This document shows positions 1-12,895 of a DNA stretch of 64,000 nt, piece after piece. Under the pieces are notes generated by a model, which made no database searches, was not told where the DNA came from, and was given only the letters and a program-made list of their open reading frames with translations. Position numbers and translations under genes: made by a program. Origin of the DNA: Monodelphis domestica. Taxonomy: Eukaryota; Chordata; Mammalia; Didelphimorphia; Didelphidae. Each line of letters starts with the position of its first letter. Positions within the stretch are counted from its first letter, which is position 1. Location of the stretch: NCBI RefSeq assembly GCF_027887165.1, contig NC_077228.1, forward strand, positions 421,989,207-422,053,206. Reading direction: 5' to 3'.

Positions 1-344
1 GGGCAATTCAATAACTTCACCTCAGTTTCCTCGATTATACTATTGATAAGCTTTAGTAGCTTAAAACTGTTTTAAGACTTTTGGAACACCTTGTATTATA
101 GAAGTGTATACATGTCAGTTTTCTATTGCTTTTCCCTGTCAGTCATGTGTTAGGCCCCAATTTGAGCCCAGTTAGTACCAATTCCTGTTCTTACCTCTCC
201 TCTTCCTCCTCATTTCAGGATATGTCCCAGTGAAAATTGGTCATTACAGTCATACCATTATATCAAATTTAGTGTTTTTTATATGGATGTTATTTAAAGC
301 CAAGTATAATTTTAATAACCAGCTAAGTGAACAATGATAAGCTT

Positions 345-562
345 TCAAAAAAAAATCCTTATCTTCTATTTTAGAATTGATACTAAGTATCAGTTTTAAG
401 GCAACAGAGAAGTAAAGGCCAGGCAATGGGGGCGGGGGGGGGGGGTGGTTAAGTGATTTGCCCAGGGTCATAAAGCTAGGAAGTATTTGTGGCCAGATTT
501 GAACCCTAGACCTTCCATTTCCAAGCATGGCAGACTATTCACTGAGCCATCTCACTGCTCCA
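345..562 (-). repeat. tRNA-derived marsupial SINE, minus strand
   Basis: Read on the minus strand it has the tRNA-like head (gctcagtgaatag), a B-box-like ggttcaaat region, and a tail related to 'gattctaagacagaagg'. A long G run (about 428-446) interrupts the middle. The same family recurs at 17866, 21180, 24637, 29803, 37828, 47547 and 60190. Confidence 0.75.
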
Positions 563-584
563 ATAAGCTTTTATTTCAACTAAA

Positions 585-840
585 ACCAATTCTGTAAACA
601 TTAAGTACCTGCTCTGGAGATACAAAAACCAAACAGTCCCTACTGTTCAGGAACTTACCTTCCATTTAGGGGAACATGTACAGTATTAAGTAAATATGAT
701 CTGAGGAGTTCAAAGGCACTAAAGACTGGAGGGAAATCTACACAAAAGAGTTGACACCTGAACTGAGGAATTGTGAAAGGCAGAGATGAAGTGGATTCCA
801 GATGAAGTGGATCCCAGTCGTGGGTCAGTGAGGCTATTCA
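585..840 (+). repeat. Fragment of an older interspersed repeat ('cagtccctg' family)
   Basis: The order 'aagtacctgctctggagataca ...cagtccct...' matches the pattern seen again at 13390, 16430, 36880 and 52170 in this window: a stretch like 'aagtgcctactatgtgcc', then 'cagtccctg(c)cct', then purine-rich text. I cannot name the family with confidence. Confidence 0.5.
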
Positions 841-854
841 TCTAGTTTTCAGTG

Positions 855-855
<1 letters not shown>

Positions 856-919
<64 letters not shown>
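856..919. repeat. (GT)n microsatellite
   Basis: About 32 uninterrupted GT dinucleotides, followed by a GA-rich patch. The copy number is probably polymorphic. Confidence 0.95.
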
Positions 920-924
<5 letters not shown>

Positions 925-1471
925 GGAAGTGAGAGAGAGATGCATTTATGGCCAAGAGACAGAATGGCAGGAATATCCCACAAGAGAAAATCAAATCCAT
1001 CACTTGAGTTTGATTAGTGCCTACTAAAAGTCATGGCCTTTCAGATGTGCATCAGTAAACTAAATAAAAGATTAAATTTGAATTAAAAATTAAGCTACAA
1101 AGCATTTGATGTTCAAAGCAAATTATAGTCAGAGTGCCATTGGCTTTGTATCTAGAAGGGAACTAGAGATTATCCAGTCTAACCCCTAATTTTCATGAAA
1201 GTATAAGGTATTTTCCATCTGAGATATACAGATAACATTAATTATTCTGTAGTTCCTAAGGTTCATATAAAAAGGAAGGACTTTCCCAGGGGGAACCCAC
1301 CAAGAACTGGTAATTTACCTCAGGCCCTAGGAATTAGGAAAATTGAAGGTGCTATTATAGTAGTCTGTTGACATGTGCTTTTTATCTGAGAGGATCACTA
1401 ATTATATGTACATAAATGCAAGGAATATGTATGTGAATGTTAGAAGAGTTGTAAGAGGCTCCCTCAATAGA

Positions 1472-1727
1472 GATGTTGTTATTTATATTCAGTAGTGCTC
1501 TCTTCATGACATCATGGACTATACTGTCCATGGGATTTTCTTGGCAGTGATACTGGAGTGGTTTCCTATTTCCTTCTCCAGGCAATTAAGGCAAACAGAG
1601 ATCAAGTGACTTGCCCATGATCACACAACTATTAAGTGTCTGGGGCCAGATTTGAACTTGGGTTTTCCTGACTCCAGGACTAGTGCTCTGTACATTGAAC
1701 CACCTAACTGACTCCTCTGAATAGAAA
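1472..1727 (-). repeat. SINE with RTE/BovB-like tail, minus strand
   Basis: On the plus strand it reads tail first: 'gggattttcttggcagtga', 'tactggagtggtttcc', 'tttccttctccag', then the tRNA-like body in reverse. That tail is shared with BovB/RTE 3' ends, as expected for a Mar-1-like CORE-SINE. Related copies lie at 16116, 39905, 41037, 49168 and 56022. Confidence 0.7.
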
Positions 1728-1834
1728 TAGCCTTAAACTCTGTGAAGTAATAATAGCTCACAAATAACAATTTAAAGTTTGCAAAGCACTTTGTGATTCT
1801 CTCAAGAAAAATGGAAGTTTGACATAGTCAACAG

Positions 1835-2022
1835 GGAGACTGTAGAGCTAGAACCTGGGCTCAGGTCCTCCATCTGACACACACTGGTTATTTCACTTAA
1901 TCTGCAAGTTTTCTAGGCAACTCTTTCAGACTCTAGATTGCAGAGAAGGTGCCAGCCTTCAATGGTAGCTGGAGTTTCCTCACCTGGAAGTCCCTTAAGC
2001 CAATAAAATCACAGGCCTAGTT
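1835..2022 (+). repeat. SINE with 'ccaatgaaatcacagg' type tail
   Basis: The 3' part reads 'cctggaagtcccttaag', then 'ccaataaaatcacaggcc'. The same tail closes elements near 3400, 30740, 39100, 46305, 47265 and 55550, which marks a recurrent marsupial SINE family. Confidence 0.55.
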
Positions 2023-2037
2023 CCAATCCCTGTTAGA

Positions 2038-2415
2038 GGGCTGTTATTATTGCCCCCATTTTACAGGTGTGAAAACTGTGGCTCATTAAATTTTAAGTGA
2101 TTTTCTGCTCAGGGTCACATAACAAATGTCCGAAGGTATTCTATTTACTATGCCATATTCCTTCAAATAATGACAACATATGTAGATTTATGTAGTACTT
2201 TAAAGTTTGCAAAAAATAAAAACAACTATATGTATACTGATCTGATTCTCACAGCAACTTTGTGAGATAACTATTATTATCCCCATTTTGCATTTGAAGG
2301 AACTGAGGGTCAGAAAGATTGTGGTTTCCCTTTGGTCATATAAACTATTAAGTGACCAAGGCAAGATTTGAATCTGGGTATTATAATTCCACATCCAGTA
2401 TTCTATTCACTCTAT
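2038..2415 (-). repeat. Two adjacent MIR/THER-like SINE fragments, minus strand
   Basis: Both carry the antisense MIR core ('attatccccattttgca' and a relative) followed by 'gaactgagg' and 'tttgaatctggg'-like text. The first spans about 2038-2165 and the second about 2168-2415. Confidence 0.65.
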
Positions 2416-2583
2416 TATGCATGCTTCTATCTTAAAGCTAAGTTCTCAGGTGTCAAAGATTGGATATTTACGTATTTTTATTTAGTATGCTCTAATCAGC
2501 TGAATAATTATACACATCTCTATGCTGAATTGTGAAATGTTAGTTATTTGCAATAGTGTCATAAACAGGACATTTCAAGGCTT

Positions 2584-2905
2584 TGTAAAAATGGAGATTT
2601 GAACCCCAGACTTCAATCCCCAGACGTCCTTGGCACTTCCCAGAATGCCCTATAATCTCACCTGAGTCCTCACCTGAGTGCGAGATCAGCATTTGTATTT
2701 AAACTGACTGTAACGCCTACTTGGTCTCTCTGCTTCTACTTCTAAGCACACACATCTCTCAAGATGTAGTAAGTGAAATTGAATGGGCTTACCAGCCCTA
2801 GGTTTTTTTCCTATTTTTGTATTTCTTTATCCTTGATTTCTAATAATCTTTAATAAACCTCTAAAAATAATACTTTTATTACTAGAGACTAATTTAACTG
2901 TTACA
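2584..2905 (+). mobile_element. Solo LTR fossil, ERV1-like (family A)
   Basis: The element begins TGTAA and ends TTACA and is flanked by the same four bases (gctt) on both sides, as expected for a 4-bp target duplication. It carries an AATAAA signal about 50 bp before its end. A second copy of the same family lies reversed at 26334-26635. No internal retroviral sequence is attached, so it is a solo LTR. Age: old, judging by the clear divergence between the two copies. Confidence 0.7.
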
Positions 2906-3171
2906 GCTTCTGAGGTTAGAATATGCTGTTTTGTTATCCAGAAATAGGAAATAAAAATAGAATATGTGAACTTTCCCTTAAGTATATAATGTAACCTGAA
3001 TGATTCTCTATTAATTTTCAACGAAGTGGAAATGAATTCGTTGCTTTTTAGTTGCAACATAAGTAAAGGAAATATGGAGAAAACAAGTCAAGGTATAATC
3101 TCATGAAATACTGTCAGATGGTCACTTTGAATGACTTCAGAAATTTGACAGTAATATCTATATTACCATAA

Positions 3172-3398
3172 AAAAAGCAGCATAGCATTGTGGATAGAAT
3201 TGGTCTAAAATCCAGGAAGGCCTATGTTCAAGGCCCATCTCAGAAACAGATTGGGTCTGTGTCCCTGGGCAAATCATGTGCTCTAGGAAACTATCATAGA
3301 CTGTAAGTTACAAAGAAGGTACAGAGCTGTATTTGGTAGAATATGTTTGCTCACCTGGAAATTACCTGTACCAAGGAAATCATAGCTCCAGTCCTTAG
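3172..3398 (+). repeat. SINE with 'ccaatgaaatcacagg' type tail
   Basis: A tRNA/MIR-like head ('agcagcatagcattgtggat') leads into 'ctgggcaaatcatgtgc', then the family tail 'accaaggaaatcatagctcc'. Confidence 0.65.
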
Positions 3399-4389
3399 TC
3401 CTTTGGTATATATTATAGATGATTCATCTGTAGTGTTACAAGGGTTTCCTAACCCTTATTGATTATTAGTATAAGATGGTAATACCAATAATTGTGTCCT
3501 ATATGGACAGGCTGTTGGATTTGACTGTTTGAGAAATATGGCTCTCAGAGCACCCTAAGAATTCCAGCTCAGCCAGTTATATAAAAAATATATTTATATT
3601 ATGAGTAAAAAATACTATAGAAAGGGATAGTACAAGGAAACAAGTGGGAAAGAAATTCTTATAATATATAAGTTGTTAAGCTAAAATTTCTTACTCCAAT
3701 CACCCAAATCCGATCCTTGCGGAACTTCTTCCCCTAACAGAGTTTGGCTACTCTTTTTTCCTAGTCTATCTAAATCCCCCCAAAACCTTAATTTATCTAC
3801 CCTATCTAAAATATGCAGAAGAGAAAAAAAGTTAGGTTTTTTTTTCTCTCTCTCCTTGTTGTATAGATGAACAACCAGCTTTAAATCTCCACATCCTTTC
3901 TCTACTCACCAAGCAAACCTGTTGGGGTTTGCACTAATGTTTCACCTAACAATCTTCTTCACTTGTCAGGCCTTTTAGATGAATATTTAGATATGAAAAC
4001 ACTTTTCCAGATCTCACTGAGAAGCTCTTAGGACTTCCTTTCAGAACAGGGTCAATCCAAAGAATGAAAAGTCAGTTGAGTAACTGTCTCCCAAAGCATT
4101 CTGGGAAAACTCTCTCTTACCCATAAGTTCATATGAGATTCCATTCAGAATTTTTAAAGAAACTTAGCTTATAAATCTCTTATGCATCTATTAATGAACT
4201 ATCCTAATGAACTCTTAATTAATAAATAATTCTCTACTATACCTATAGTATTTGCCAAATTGCATAAAGCTGGAAAAAATTTCCTCCTGCTGAAAAGTAT
4301 ATGAAGGAAAAGTTTTTTTAAATTATCATTATTACTTAAAATTTTATGGAGCAGAAAAATTCTATAACGTAAATTTCTGAAGACATTGT

Positions 4390-4560
4390 TAGTGAATCTA
4401 CTTATATACCTATAAACTTAAGATCTTTCTCCAAAGGTGGATAGCATTTTCTATCATGAGTCCTTTGGAATTGTCATGGGTCATTGGATTGATCAGAGTA
4501 GTCGGTACTGAGTATAAATCTTCACAGGATCAAACAACACCTGGACATGCCAATGTTGTT
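4390..4560 (-). repeat. L1 3' UTR fragment, minus strand
   Basis: The reverse complement contains 'ctgatcaatccaatgacc', 'ccaaaggactcatgat' and 'aatgctatccacc', which matches the 3' UTR of marsupial L1 elements as I remember it. No ORF remains. Confidence 0.5.
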
Positions 4561-4739
4561 CTCCTACAATCTCATCAGGTCAGCTGGGCACTCACCATTC
4601 CAAATTAACACAGCTTATTTCTTACTGCATGAGTTTTAGCTTTCCTAAATAATTACACAGACCTGAAGGTTTTATTCCTCCTTAAACTAGTTAAGTTACT
4701 ATAATATTTGAATACACTTAACTAGATCTTTTCTAATAC

Positions 4740-5014
4740 TGTGGTTATGAAGATGCTAAAAGAAAACTCTACCCTTTTAAAAAACTTTATTAAAGGGGAA
4801 AAAAAAAACAACCAGGTTCCTCCAGCTGAAATTCACTAACTCTAAACTTTGAATCAAGTTCCATCCAAAAGTTTTTCTTAGGCTTGGGATTGGTCCTTAT
4901 ATAGATCAGTCCTGCACCTGGAAGTAGGGGCATGACCCCTCCCTAGCATAGGATTGGTCTAATTCAAGACCAATCTCATGCTAGGTAGTAGTAGGGTGGG
5001 GTTCCCCTGCCACA
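4740..5014 (-). mobile_element. Solo LTR fossil, minus strand, with CCAAT dyad
   Basis: The ends are TGTGG and CCACA, with nearly matching 4-bp flanks. On the minus strand it reads as an LTR: CCAAT boxes, a TATA-like ctatataagg (near 4894-4903), then AATAAA (reverse of 4786-4791). Positions 4944-4983 form an imperfect palindrome containing two facing CCAAT boxes. No viral coding region is attached. Likely an ERV1-type fossil. Confidence 0.6.
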
Positions 5015-5786
5015 ACACTTTAAAATCATCCACAGCTAATATTCTTTTATTATAGTTAGCTTACTAAATGGGTCTAACTTTTTCTAGAAATCATAGTTGC
5101 TATTATCTCCCTAAAGTATTATATGTCATTACTTGGTTTATCATCAATAATATGAAAACAATAAAAAAAAAATTTTCCTTTCAGTAATATGTGTCTACAA
5201 CATTTCCCTGATCCATCAGTTTTAGTAATCTTGTAAAAATAAAATAATGAGCTTATCTGGCATCATCTTTATGAGTCCTGTTTGCTCTTTGTGATCACCC
5301 GGATATTTGTCAATGAAAGGAACATTAGTTTCAGAGGTGGTGGAAGTAGAAGTTACAGAGTAAAAGTTACAAAGTAAAGGAAAAGTAGTTTGGGGTTGGT
5401 TTGGTTTTTTTAGTAGTATAGAGAAGAGTCCCTAGCATATTTGTGGACAGAAAGAAAGAAGCAAATAGAGGAAAGAATGAAAATTTGAGAAAAGGAATAG
5501 ATAACAGATCCAGGAGATTACCTGAAGAGATGGTATTAGAAACATAGATGGAGGGATACCTCTTCTTCTGAGACAGCTGAAAGGATGAAAGATAGGATAG
5601 GCAAACACAGAAGATTTCTGAGGAATGGAAGATGGTAACTGATGGATCTCAAAGTGAATTATTGGTTATGTTTATCTTTAATACAAACCTACTATAGTCT
5701 TTGTAAAGTCTTTGTAAAAAATTGAATTTCTTTATTTTGAAAATCAATATACATCAAGTACTTAAACTTTATATTTATTCTTTCAG

Positions 5787-5802
5787 GTTTCATCGCCCCT
5801 AA
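5787..5802 (+). CDS. PHACTR2: PHACTR2, terminal coding exon (last residues and stop)
   Basis: A good 3' splice site (pyrimidine-rich stretch then TTTCAG, ending at 5786) is followed by one base that completes a codon ending in G, then codons for F-H-R-P and TAA at 5800-5802. PHACTR family proteins end in R-F/Y-H-R-P. In these proteins the C-terminal region binds protein phosphatase 1 and the RPEL motifs bind G-actin. The exon therefore encodes the extreme C-terminal tail of the PP1-binding region. The paralogue is assigned from gene order, because LTV1 and ZC2HC1B follow on the same strand as in human. All other coding exons lie upstream of the window, and positions 1-5786 are the last intron. 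The coding part is tiny, so the call rests on splice site, phase, tail motif and synteny together. Confidence 0.85.
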
Positions 5803-8800
5803 TGAAATACAAGATTATTTTGAATCATTTACTGATAACCTTTGGGGAAAACATTGTTTCCTGAAGACCTGAGATTGCACTGGAATTTGAATGTGTGTGT
5901 GTGTGTATTGCAGCTTAACCTGTGATTAAAAGAATGGCCCTTTGTTTTATTGGAGAAGAACTCCTCCCTTTTGTTGGAGAGCTCTGATATAAGGAAAAAG
6001 GGAAAGATGTAGTGGTCCTTTTTGTCCAGCAAGTGTTGATGGTAAGAGATACTCTACTTCAGCCATGACCAACTTACATGGTTAAACAGACTTATTAATT
6101 AGAATTTGACCAAGGAAGATGGCAGAAGACAATCGTGAGCTTTCTTTTTTCAGGAATTTACATTCAGGAATACAAAGTTTTATGGTAATCAAGGAAAATG
6201 TGGACTGGGATTATGAGGCACTGGGAATCAAGGTGGAAGAGGAAAAGGAAAAAAATAAGTACATCAGCTTAATAGAAGTCAGACAACTAAGGTTTAAATG
6301 TATTTTTTGACATGGGAATTTGTTAGGTAAGAATGATCACCCAAGAAAGGATTTAAAAGTATGACTACCTAATGATTCCAGTCTGTCTTAGGAAGACTGT
6401 TGACATTTCATCATTACTTTTATAAAACACAGTAGTTTTAATTTATTTGGTGTGAGTAAACCCAGTTGCCAGGAATGAGTCTAAGTGTTTTCATACATAT
6501 TTTTCATAAATGCAAGAGGCTTGCACAGACTCTTATCCAGCATGCTTAAAGAAACTATGTTGCATGCTCAAGTAGCAAAACTAAACATGCTTTACATATT
6601 TTTATACTCTTACTCAATGTACCTTCCATGCTGTTAGAATTACAGGGGTGGGAGTAAAGTAGGAAATAATGTGATTCTTTAGGACTGCAACAAGTTTAGA
6701 AACAGACTATATGGTTTTTGTTTCAAGCTATTATCTCAGAAGTGAGAATGCCCTTCCTATGAAGAAAAGTAATTGACAATCATGATACCATTTTGATACC
6801 AAATTAATTTTGAACCCAAAGTCAAAACTCAAGTGAATTACAGGTGTCCTGCCTATAATTAGTTTCAAACAGAAATTATCAGAACTTTAGTTTTTATTTA
6901 TTTATTATTATTAGTTTAAATGCTGCATTATTTGGGATCTTTCAAATGCTGCTACAAAGAAAAATGTGTGGATTAATAAGTACTCAGCAAGAGACTTTAA
7001 AACTTCACATAAATTCTGCTAAATTATGTAAAAAATGCTTAGTCTCATTTTAATTTGTAAAATGTATCTGAGTATAGTATTAACTATCAAAGAAAAATGA
7101 TCAGTAAGACTGGAGTATGGGGGGAAATCTGGGTATTTTTTATGTTGGTCAAAGGTGAGGTCAGTATTGTTTACACTAAGGTATTCTCTATTGTCTTACT
7201 TGTTAACACTTCCCATTGAGTGTGTGCATTATGTGACTCCTCCCAAATACCTGTATCCATAAAGAGAGGTTATAATTCTTTTGTTTAAACTTTTTTTTAA
7301 ATGTATGTAAATACTGTAATATGTTTAATAATAATTTGTAAGCCCGTTCTCCTTTTTTTAATACATAAAAATATTGATATTAAGGCAAGGTTTGAGTAGG
7401 GTTTTCACTTTTCCCTCAGATCATGAGCTGGATATTCCTGAATGTCTTTGGTTCAAAATAGTGAAGATTATAATTTTGATTTCAGAGGAACGCATGAAAT
7501 CTGGTAGCTAAATTTAGATCTCACTATTTATTGATATTTTCAAGAACAGCTAACTGGAGAGTTTGGGGCTAATTTTTGTAAAATATATTTAAGCTAGCTC
7601 TTTTTAAATTTAAGTAGGCTGCACAATCATTTGTTCATATTCTATGTTTATGTGGCTTTTTCAGTTGACTGAAGAGTTCAGATTCTATCAGAATCCCATA
7701 AATCATTCAGGACCTCTTAGTTCTATAGCAGGAATAACCAGAACTATTTGGTAGCTAATAGAAGCGGGCATCCTTGTTTCATCCCTTGATGTAATGAATT
7801 AATAACAGAATTAATATAGATTCTGAAGTATTTTCATTTTATAAAAATTAAGAGATGTTGCATTGAGGAAATGATGAAAATATGGTCATTCTGCATGTGG
7901 AAGTACTTTTGACTTGGTTTTATCAATTTCTATAGCAATTTCCAAACAGCCATAGAAATTAATTCTAAACTAAAAGGTGGCAACATGATTTTCTTTCATA
8001 TCATGTTGTTTTTTCAACTTCAAATACCAAAGAATATATTGTTTGACACTTTTATATTAAACTTTGCAACCTTAAAAAGAAAACATGATTACCAATAATC
8101 AAGGCCCTATGTAAATAATGAAAGCCAGATGTTTATACCAACTTTTCACACACATGATATGTCATAGAATGTTCATTGTTTGACTGATAAAAAAAAAAAA
8201 CTCTTGTCAGTTGATATGCTACATTATCTAGTTTTTTCTGTCCTGTATTGAAATGCATACAGATTAGGGAAAAACTTAATTGTCTGAGTAAATTACATAC
8301 CATGTACCATTATAGGCTCAGACTTGGAAATTGTACATTTAATTGTAGTTGACCAGTAGATAGAAAGCTTAAAGGACTGAAAAAGCTGAATCAGATGGGT
8401 CCTAATCTGGGACTTGTATGACTAGAACCACTGATTATTTTAGTAGGGCTTCTTCATGTTAAGTCAAAACAAGAATTACTTACAAGAGCATGTGACCTCA
8501 TCTAAAATCCCTGTTAAAAGCATTTCTATTTCAAATTGCCCTACAACTCTTGGATTTCCAACAGTTTCCTTAGGTTAACAGTCTAAATCATTATTGACTG
8601 GTCTAGAGCTGGGACGGCAGGAGAGAATTGGCTATTTCCTTTAAATTGTGTAAAACCTGAACATGGTATTCAATGTTCTTTCTAGGAGAATACCAATCAA
8701 ACCTGAATTTCTAATGAGTTTGATCAGCAATTAAAAACACCTAAATTATACCAAATGAACATATTTTTAACCAATTAAAATTTTCAGCTTTTATCACTAA

Positions 8801-9240
8801 CATAAAACAGTCATCCCAGAACTATTAAATAAATGTTCAGTTTGAACTTTATGGCAGCATGACTAATCTATTCTTTCTGAAAAATTTGCAGATCAATATC
8901 ACTTAACAGCTTTGTAATAATTTTCTTTAATCAGAAATACAAGGTGATCACATCAGGACCACTGCTGTCCTTTTGTTTCTTATATTTTTATCTGAACTAA
9001 TTCTGGTCCTAAAGTTCTAAATTCTATTAAATATCTAAAGAGGCAGAATTTTGATTTATTATGTATTTGTTGATATTTATGTGAAATTAGACATGTTATT
9101 TATATGAAATATAATATAAAATCTCCCCAATTAACCAGCAAAAATATTTTGGCTACTCAGATAATGCAAATGAAAAAATTATCAAGCATTAACTCTTTAC
9201 CTATCAGGATTACCTTTCTATTTTTAGTCTTTCCTTTCTC

Positions 9241-9300
9241 TGAATGAATGAAAAGTATTTATTAAGTACTTATCATGTGCCAAGCATGTTAATAATATCC
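9241..9300 (+). repeat. L2/MIR-like 3' end scrap
   Basis: Contains 'tatttattaagtacttatca' then 'tgtgccaagca', the usual 3' end of L2/MIR-type elements. It is the only clear repeat in the PHACTR2 3' UTR. Confidence 0.5.
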
Positions 9301-11510
9301 ACTATTATAGGAAAAACATATAATCTCAGCATTAGTTTCAATTTGACTACAGAAAAGTATATTGTAAGAAAATCAGAAGCACTGAATATACAATAAGAAT
9401 CACTAAATATTGTAAATAAGAGATAAATTCCCTAAAGAGTTATGGCTCATAAACCTCCTATTAATTCAGTCCTGCATCAGCACTTTTTGTAATAGTGGCT
9501 TATAATGAAGATATGAGCATTAACACTGCATTTTTAATTTATCGCCACAGTATCAAAGAAGTGTTAATAGTCATTTTACTTGTTTTTCTGTGGCATTAGA
9601 TTTATACAGCTGCCAAAAATTAGCATTATCTTACTGTGTGCAGGATAGAAAAATAAAGCATTGTTTCCCAGCTATAGAGGCATGTCTTGATTTCTCTTCC
9701 CACTTTCCTCCTTAAAAACCAATTCAAAGCATTTAAAGTTACAATCCTTTAGTTAATGGCAGCATCAGATTTTGCACAGTTCAAAATCTTGACCCTAAGC
9801 AACATAATGATATTACACCCTCTGCAAAATGGATAGGTCTTTTCTGCTTGGTCTCAAATTCTCCAAATTTAAATTCCAGGCATGATTATTATCACATTGG
9901 AAAAGTCACAAATTGAGGCACCTAATCCCACTGCTTTAAATTGCTCACTTTAGAAAATGAATTAATTCTTTCAGAAGATTAGGTCAATTATTGGGTGCTA
10001 AGGAATAACTGAGTTTACAGTAAGTTTTCTTAGTTATAGTCTGATGTCAATTTCAAGCAAAGTCATTCTACTATGAGTTCCTAAAGAGAAACCAAGAGAT
10101 TTTATGGTAGTGTGGTATTATTTTTTGGTAGTATGGTATTACCTTCTGCAAATCAACTCTTTATATTTTTTAAGGCATTTGGGGAATGGGTGTAGGAAAT
10201 AATTTCAATTCACATGGGATTTAATAGATGTCAAGTCTTATTTTATTTCTTGTCTGTAGGCCAGACTTTTGAGTCTGTCTATATGTTATAATTTGAAGGA
10301 GTAGGAGATAGATATTCTTTCCCCAAATAAAATAGCCTATATTGTTCCTTCTCTCCTTGTAGTCAAACTCTTCATTGAGTCTTGAAGTCTTTCCATTCTT
10401 AAAAAGTTCTCCCTCACCTTTTCACTGCCAAACAGAAATCTCTTTGGTGCCATAGTGTGTAAATGTGGGGTTGGGGAATATCCTGTATTAAGATAAGCAT
10501 GATTAGTTAGCCCTTTAGTGAGGATCTCTGGGCATCTTACTGAGAGGAAGACCCTGAGGAATAAGCAAAAAATTAGGCATTTAGCTGTGTTTTAGTGCCA
10601 AATGCTAACACCACCTTACTTCAGAATTATGTCTTATTAGTCAGACTGCCTGCCACTTACCCTGGGATTGTTGACTTGTTTAACAAAAACAATAAAGGGG
10701 GTGAGATGGGGAGATGAATAGCATTCCATTTCTGGAAACAGAAACTGCATTTTATCAATTCATCATCATATTTGACCAAGCAAACCACAGCTCATGGGTT
10801 CAAAACCCACCACTGAAGCTGTTGGACAGGCCTTTGAGCATTGTAAGAAAAGCTACATGGTTGTTTTCCTAATAAGATTTGTAAATATTATAATTACATA
10901 GAAATTGTGGATTAACCATGAACTGAACACACATTGTTAATTTATCTTGAAATGAAAATCATGCCAAGTTTTACATAGGTAAGACATTAAAATTTGTTTA
11001 AAAACAATACTGAAACATGCCCATTCTATTTGCTACCGCTTATTGTAGTAGCATCTTATTGGTAATAGTTTTAAGATTGTTGAGAAAGATTAGTTTCATC
11101 AGAGACAGAGATGAATTAGTGATTATCCATCCTTAATTTAATCAAAATGAAAACATTAAATATTATTTTAGAGAGCTATTTATTAAAGAATGATTGTTGT
11201 GAACTTTTAGATGGTGCTTATGAATTTGTTTCTTTCCAAATAGAAAGTGGTATTCTTTTTTTTAATTTGAGAATAAAAGGAGTATGTAGGGCAAAGTGCC
11301 ACTCCATTCTCAGGTCATTTTTTAACCTATGTTTAAAGTCAATATTTGTGCCACTTGTGAATTTTTTGGTTTTTTTTCTCCTGTACTGTATGGTTGTTAT
11401 GGTTAACAGGGTATTCAATATCATTGTTAAATTGCTCTGAGAAACTTCACAACAAAATGTAGCCTGTGATGGGTTAGTTAGCATTAAAAAAATACTAATT
11501 TACCCAAGAT

Positions 11511-11552
11511 AAATATATATATATATACATACATACATATATATATATATAG
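11511..11552. repeat. (TA)n/(TACA)n low-complexity tract
   Basis: Alternating TA with an internal block of TACA units, inside the PHACTR2 3' UTR. Confidence 0.9.
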
Positions 11553-12889
11553 GTCAACTAAAATCAAGGCACTAATTTTTGTTGTAATTTTCCATTTTCA
11601 GTACTTTATTCCATAACTTAGGATTCCCCATGTCTCCAATCTATTCTGCATGAATTTCACCATGTTTAGTACCTGGTAAAGCCTAAAATGTCTTGTCATT
11701 TATTTGCTTTTTTCAGAATATATCAGATGTAACAGAAATGTTAAAGAAATACATACCTTTTTGTTATCACAAACTTTGGTTATAGTAACAAGAATTGTGA
11801 GCTCTGATCAATATCCAACAGGCTGATGCTAGATTTCTAGTGAGTGATCTGATGTTGTATATTACACAGGTGTGATGCCTATGAATGTAAATAATTGATG
11901 AAAATGACCGTATCTTTTTGGTTCTTGATATGTAATGTACTATAATATGTGTGTGAATATGGAGATACACACATGTATATGTATTCCACTCTTGTAATCT
12001 GAACAAAAAGAATATGTATTATCTTTTTATACAGTACCTGTGTTTGTGTTTATTATTTAAAAAGCAAAAATGTTTTATCCAATTGTATAATATTTTAGGA
12101 TATTTCGCTGTGCACAATTCCAAGTGCCTTAGAACATTGTGTAGCTTTCTTAATTATATATATAAATGCATATATGTGTAAAAATGAGAAATTTTACCTC
12201 AATAAAACAGTTGGGAAAATCCCCACTGAGTTTCCACAGTGTATAAGTTGCCTGAGGTAAGAACTCAGAATGTTTATATTTATATATTAAGATAACAAAG
12301 TAATAATGTTCCTTAAAGACTTGGTTTATCATTTCCACCCAACTTTCTGAAAAGTGTGAATTATGTCTTTTGTAATGATTTCATTCTTAAAAATCACTGT
12401 CCAAGAAATTACTGTTAATGTTAATCAACTAAAGTTTTAAATGTTTTTCTTTAATAGTTATTAAATATTGATGTTTCATTTTAGTTGCACTAGCCATTGA
12501 TACAAACATACACAAAAGCAGCTCCTGCTGTCTAGAATTTGTAGAATAGTGAAGCAAAGGTAGTATAGTACAACCTCCTCTTTAATTACTTTAAGCTTTT
12601 ACTTTGATATTTTGTGGAAATCACTAGAGTATATAAGAAGATGATTATTGATTTGTTTTGTCCAGTTCAGGATTTGTTCTCAGTGTGTATCCAAAGGGCA
12701 GTGTTTTTCAACAGCTATTGATCAGTGACACCAAAAATATAATATCTTTTATAAACAGTGACTTGGGCCCTTTGGTTTTTAAGCATTGCCTGTGCACAGG
12801 TTTCCTCCTGGCAACTTTTTAGAAAGTGATATTTTTGTTATTGCTGTTGAAAGGTTGTTTCCAAAGAATTGTGTAATATGATACAGTAG

Positions 12890-12895
12890 AATAAA
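12890..12895 (+). terminator. PHACTR2: Candidate distal poly(A) signal of PHACTR2
   Basis: An AATAAA hexamer followed within 20 bases by a GT-rich patch (agtttgtcc), near the distance expected from the human gene. Not decisive: 12201-12206 is an alternative. Confidence 0.4.

Larger units (their letters stand above)
1..5786 (+). other. PHACTR2: PHACTR2 last intron (3' part)
   Basis: There is no coding exon here. The stretch holds SINEs, MIR-like pieces, two solo LTRs (2584-2905 and 4740-5014), an L1 3' UTR fragment near 4390-4560 and a long GT run, each listed separately. About 3600-4390 and 5020-5780 show no recognisable feature beyond AT-rich sequence and purine-rich patches. Confidence 0.7.

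Noticed and set aside
3600-4390. Possible internal region of an endogenous retrovirus
   Set aside because: It lies beside LTR and L1 remains, but I find no recognisable gag, pol or env similarity.
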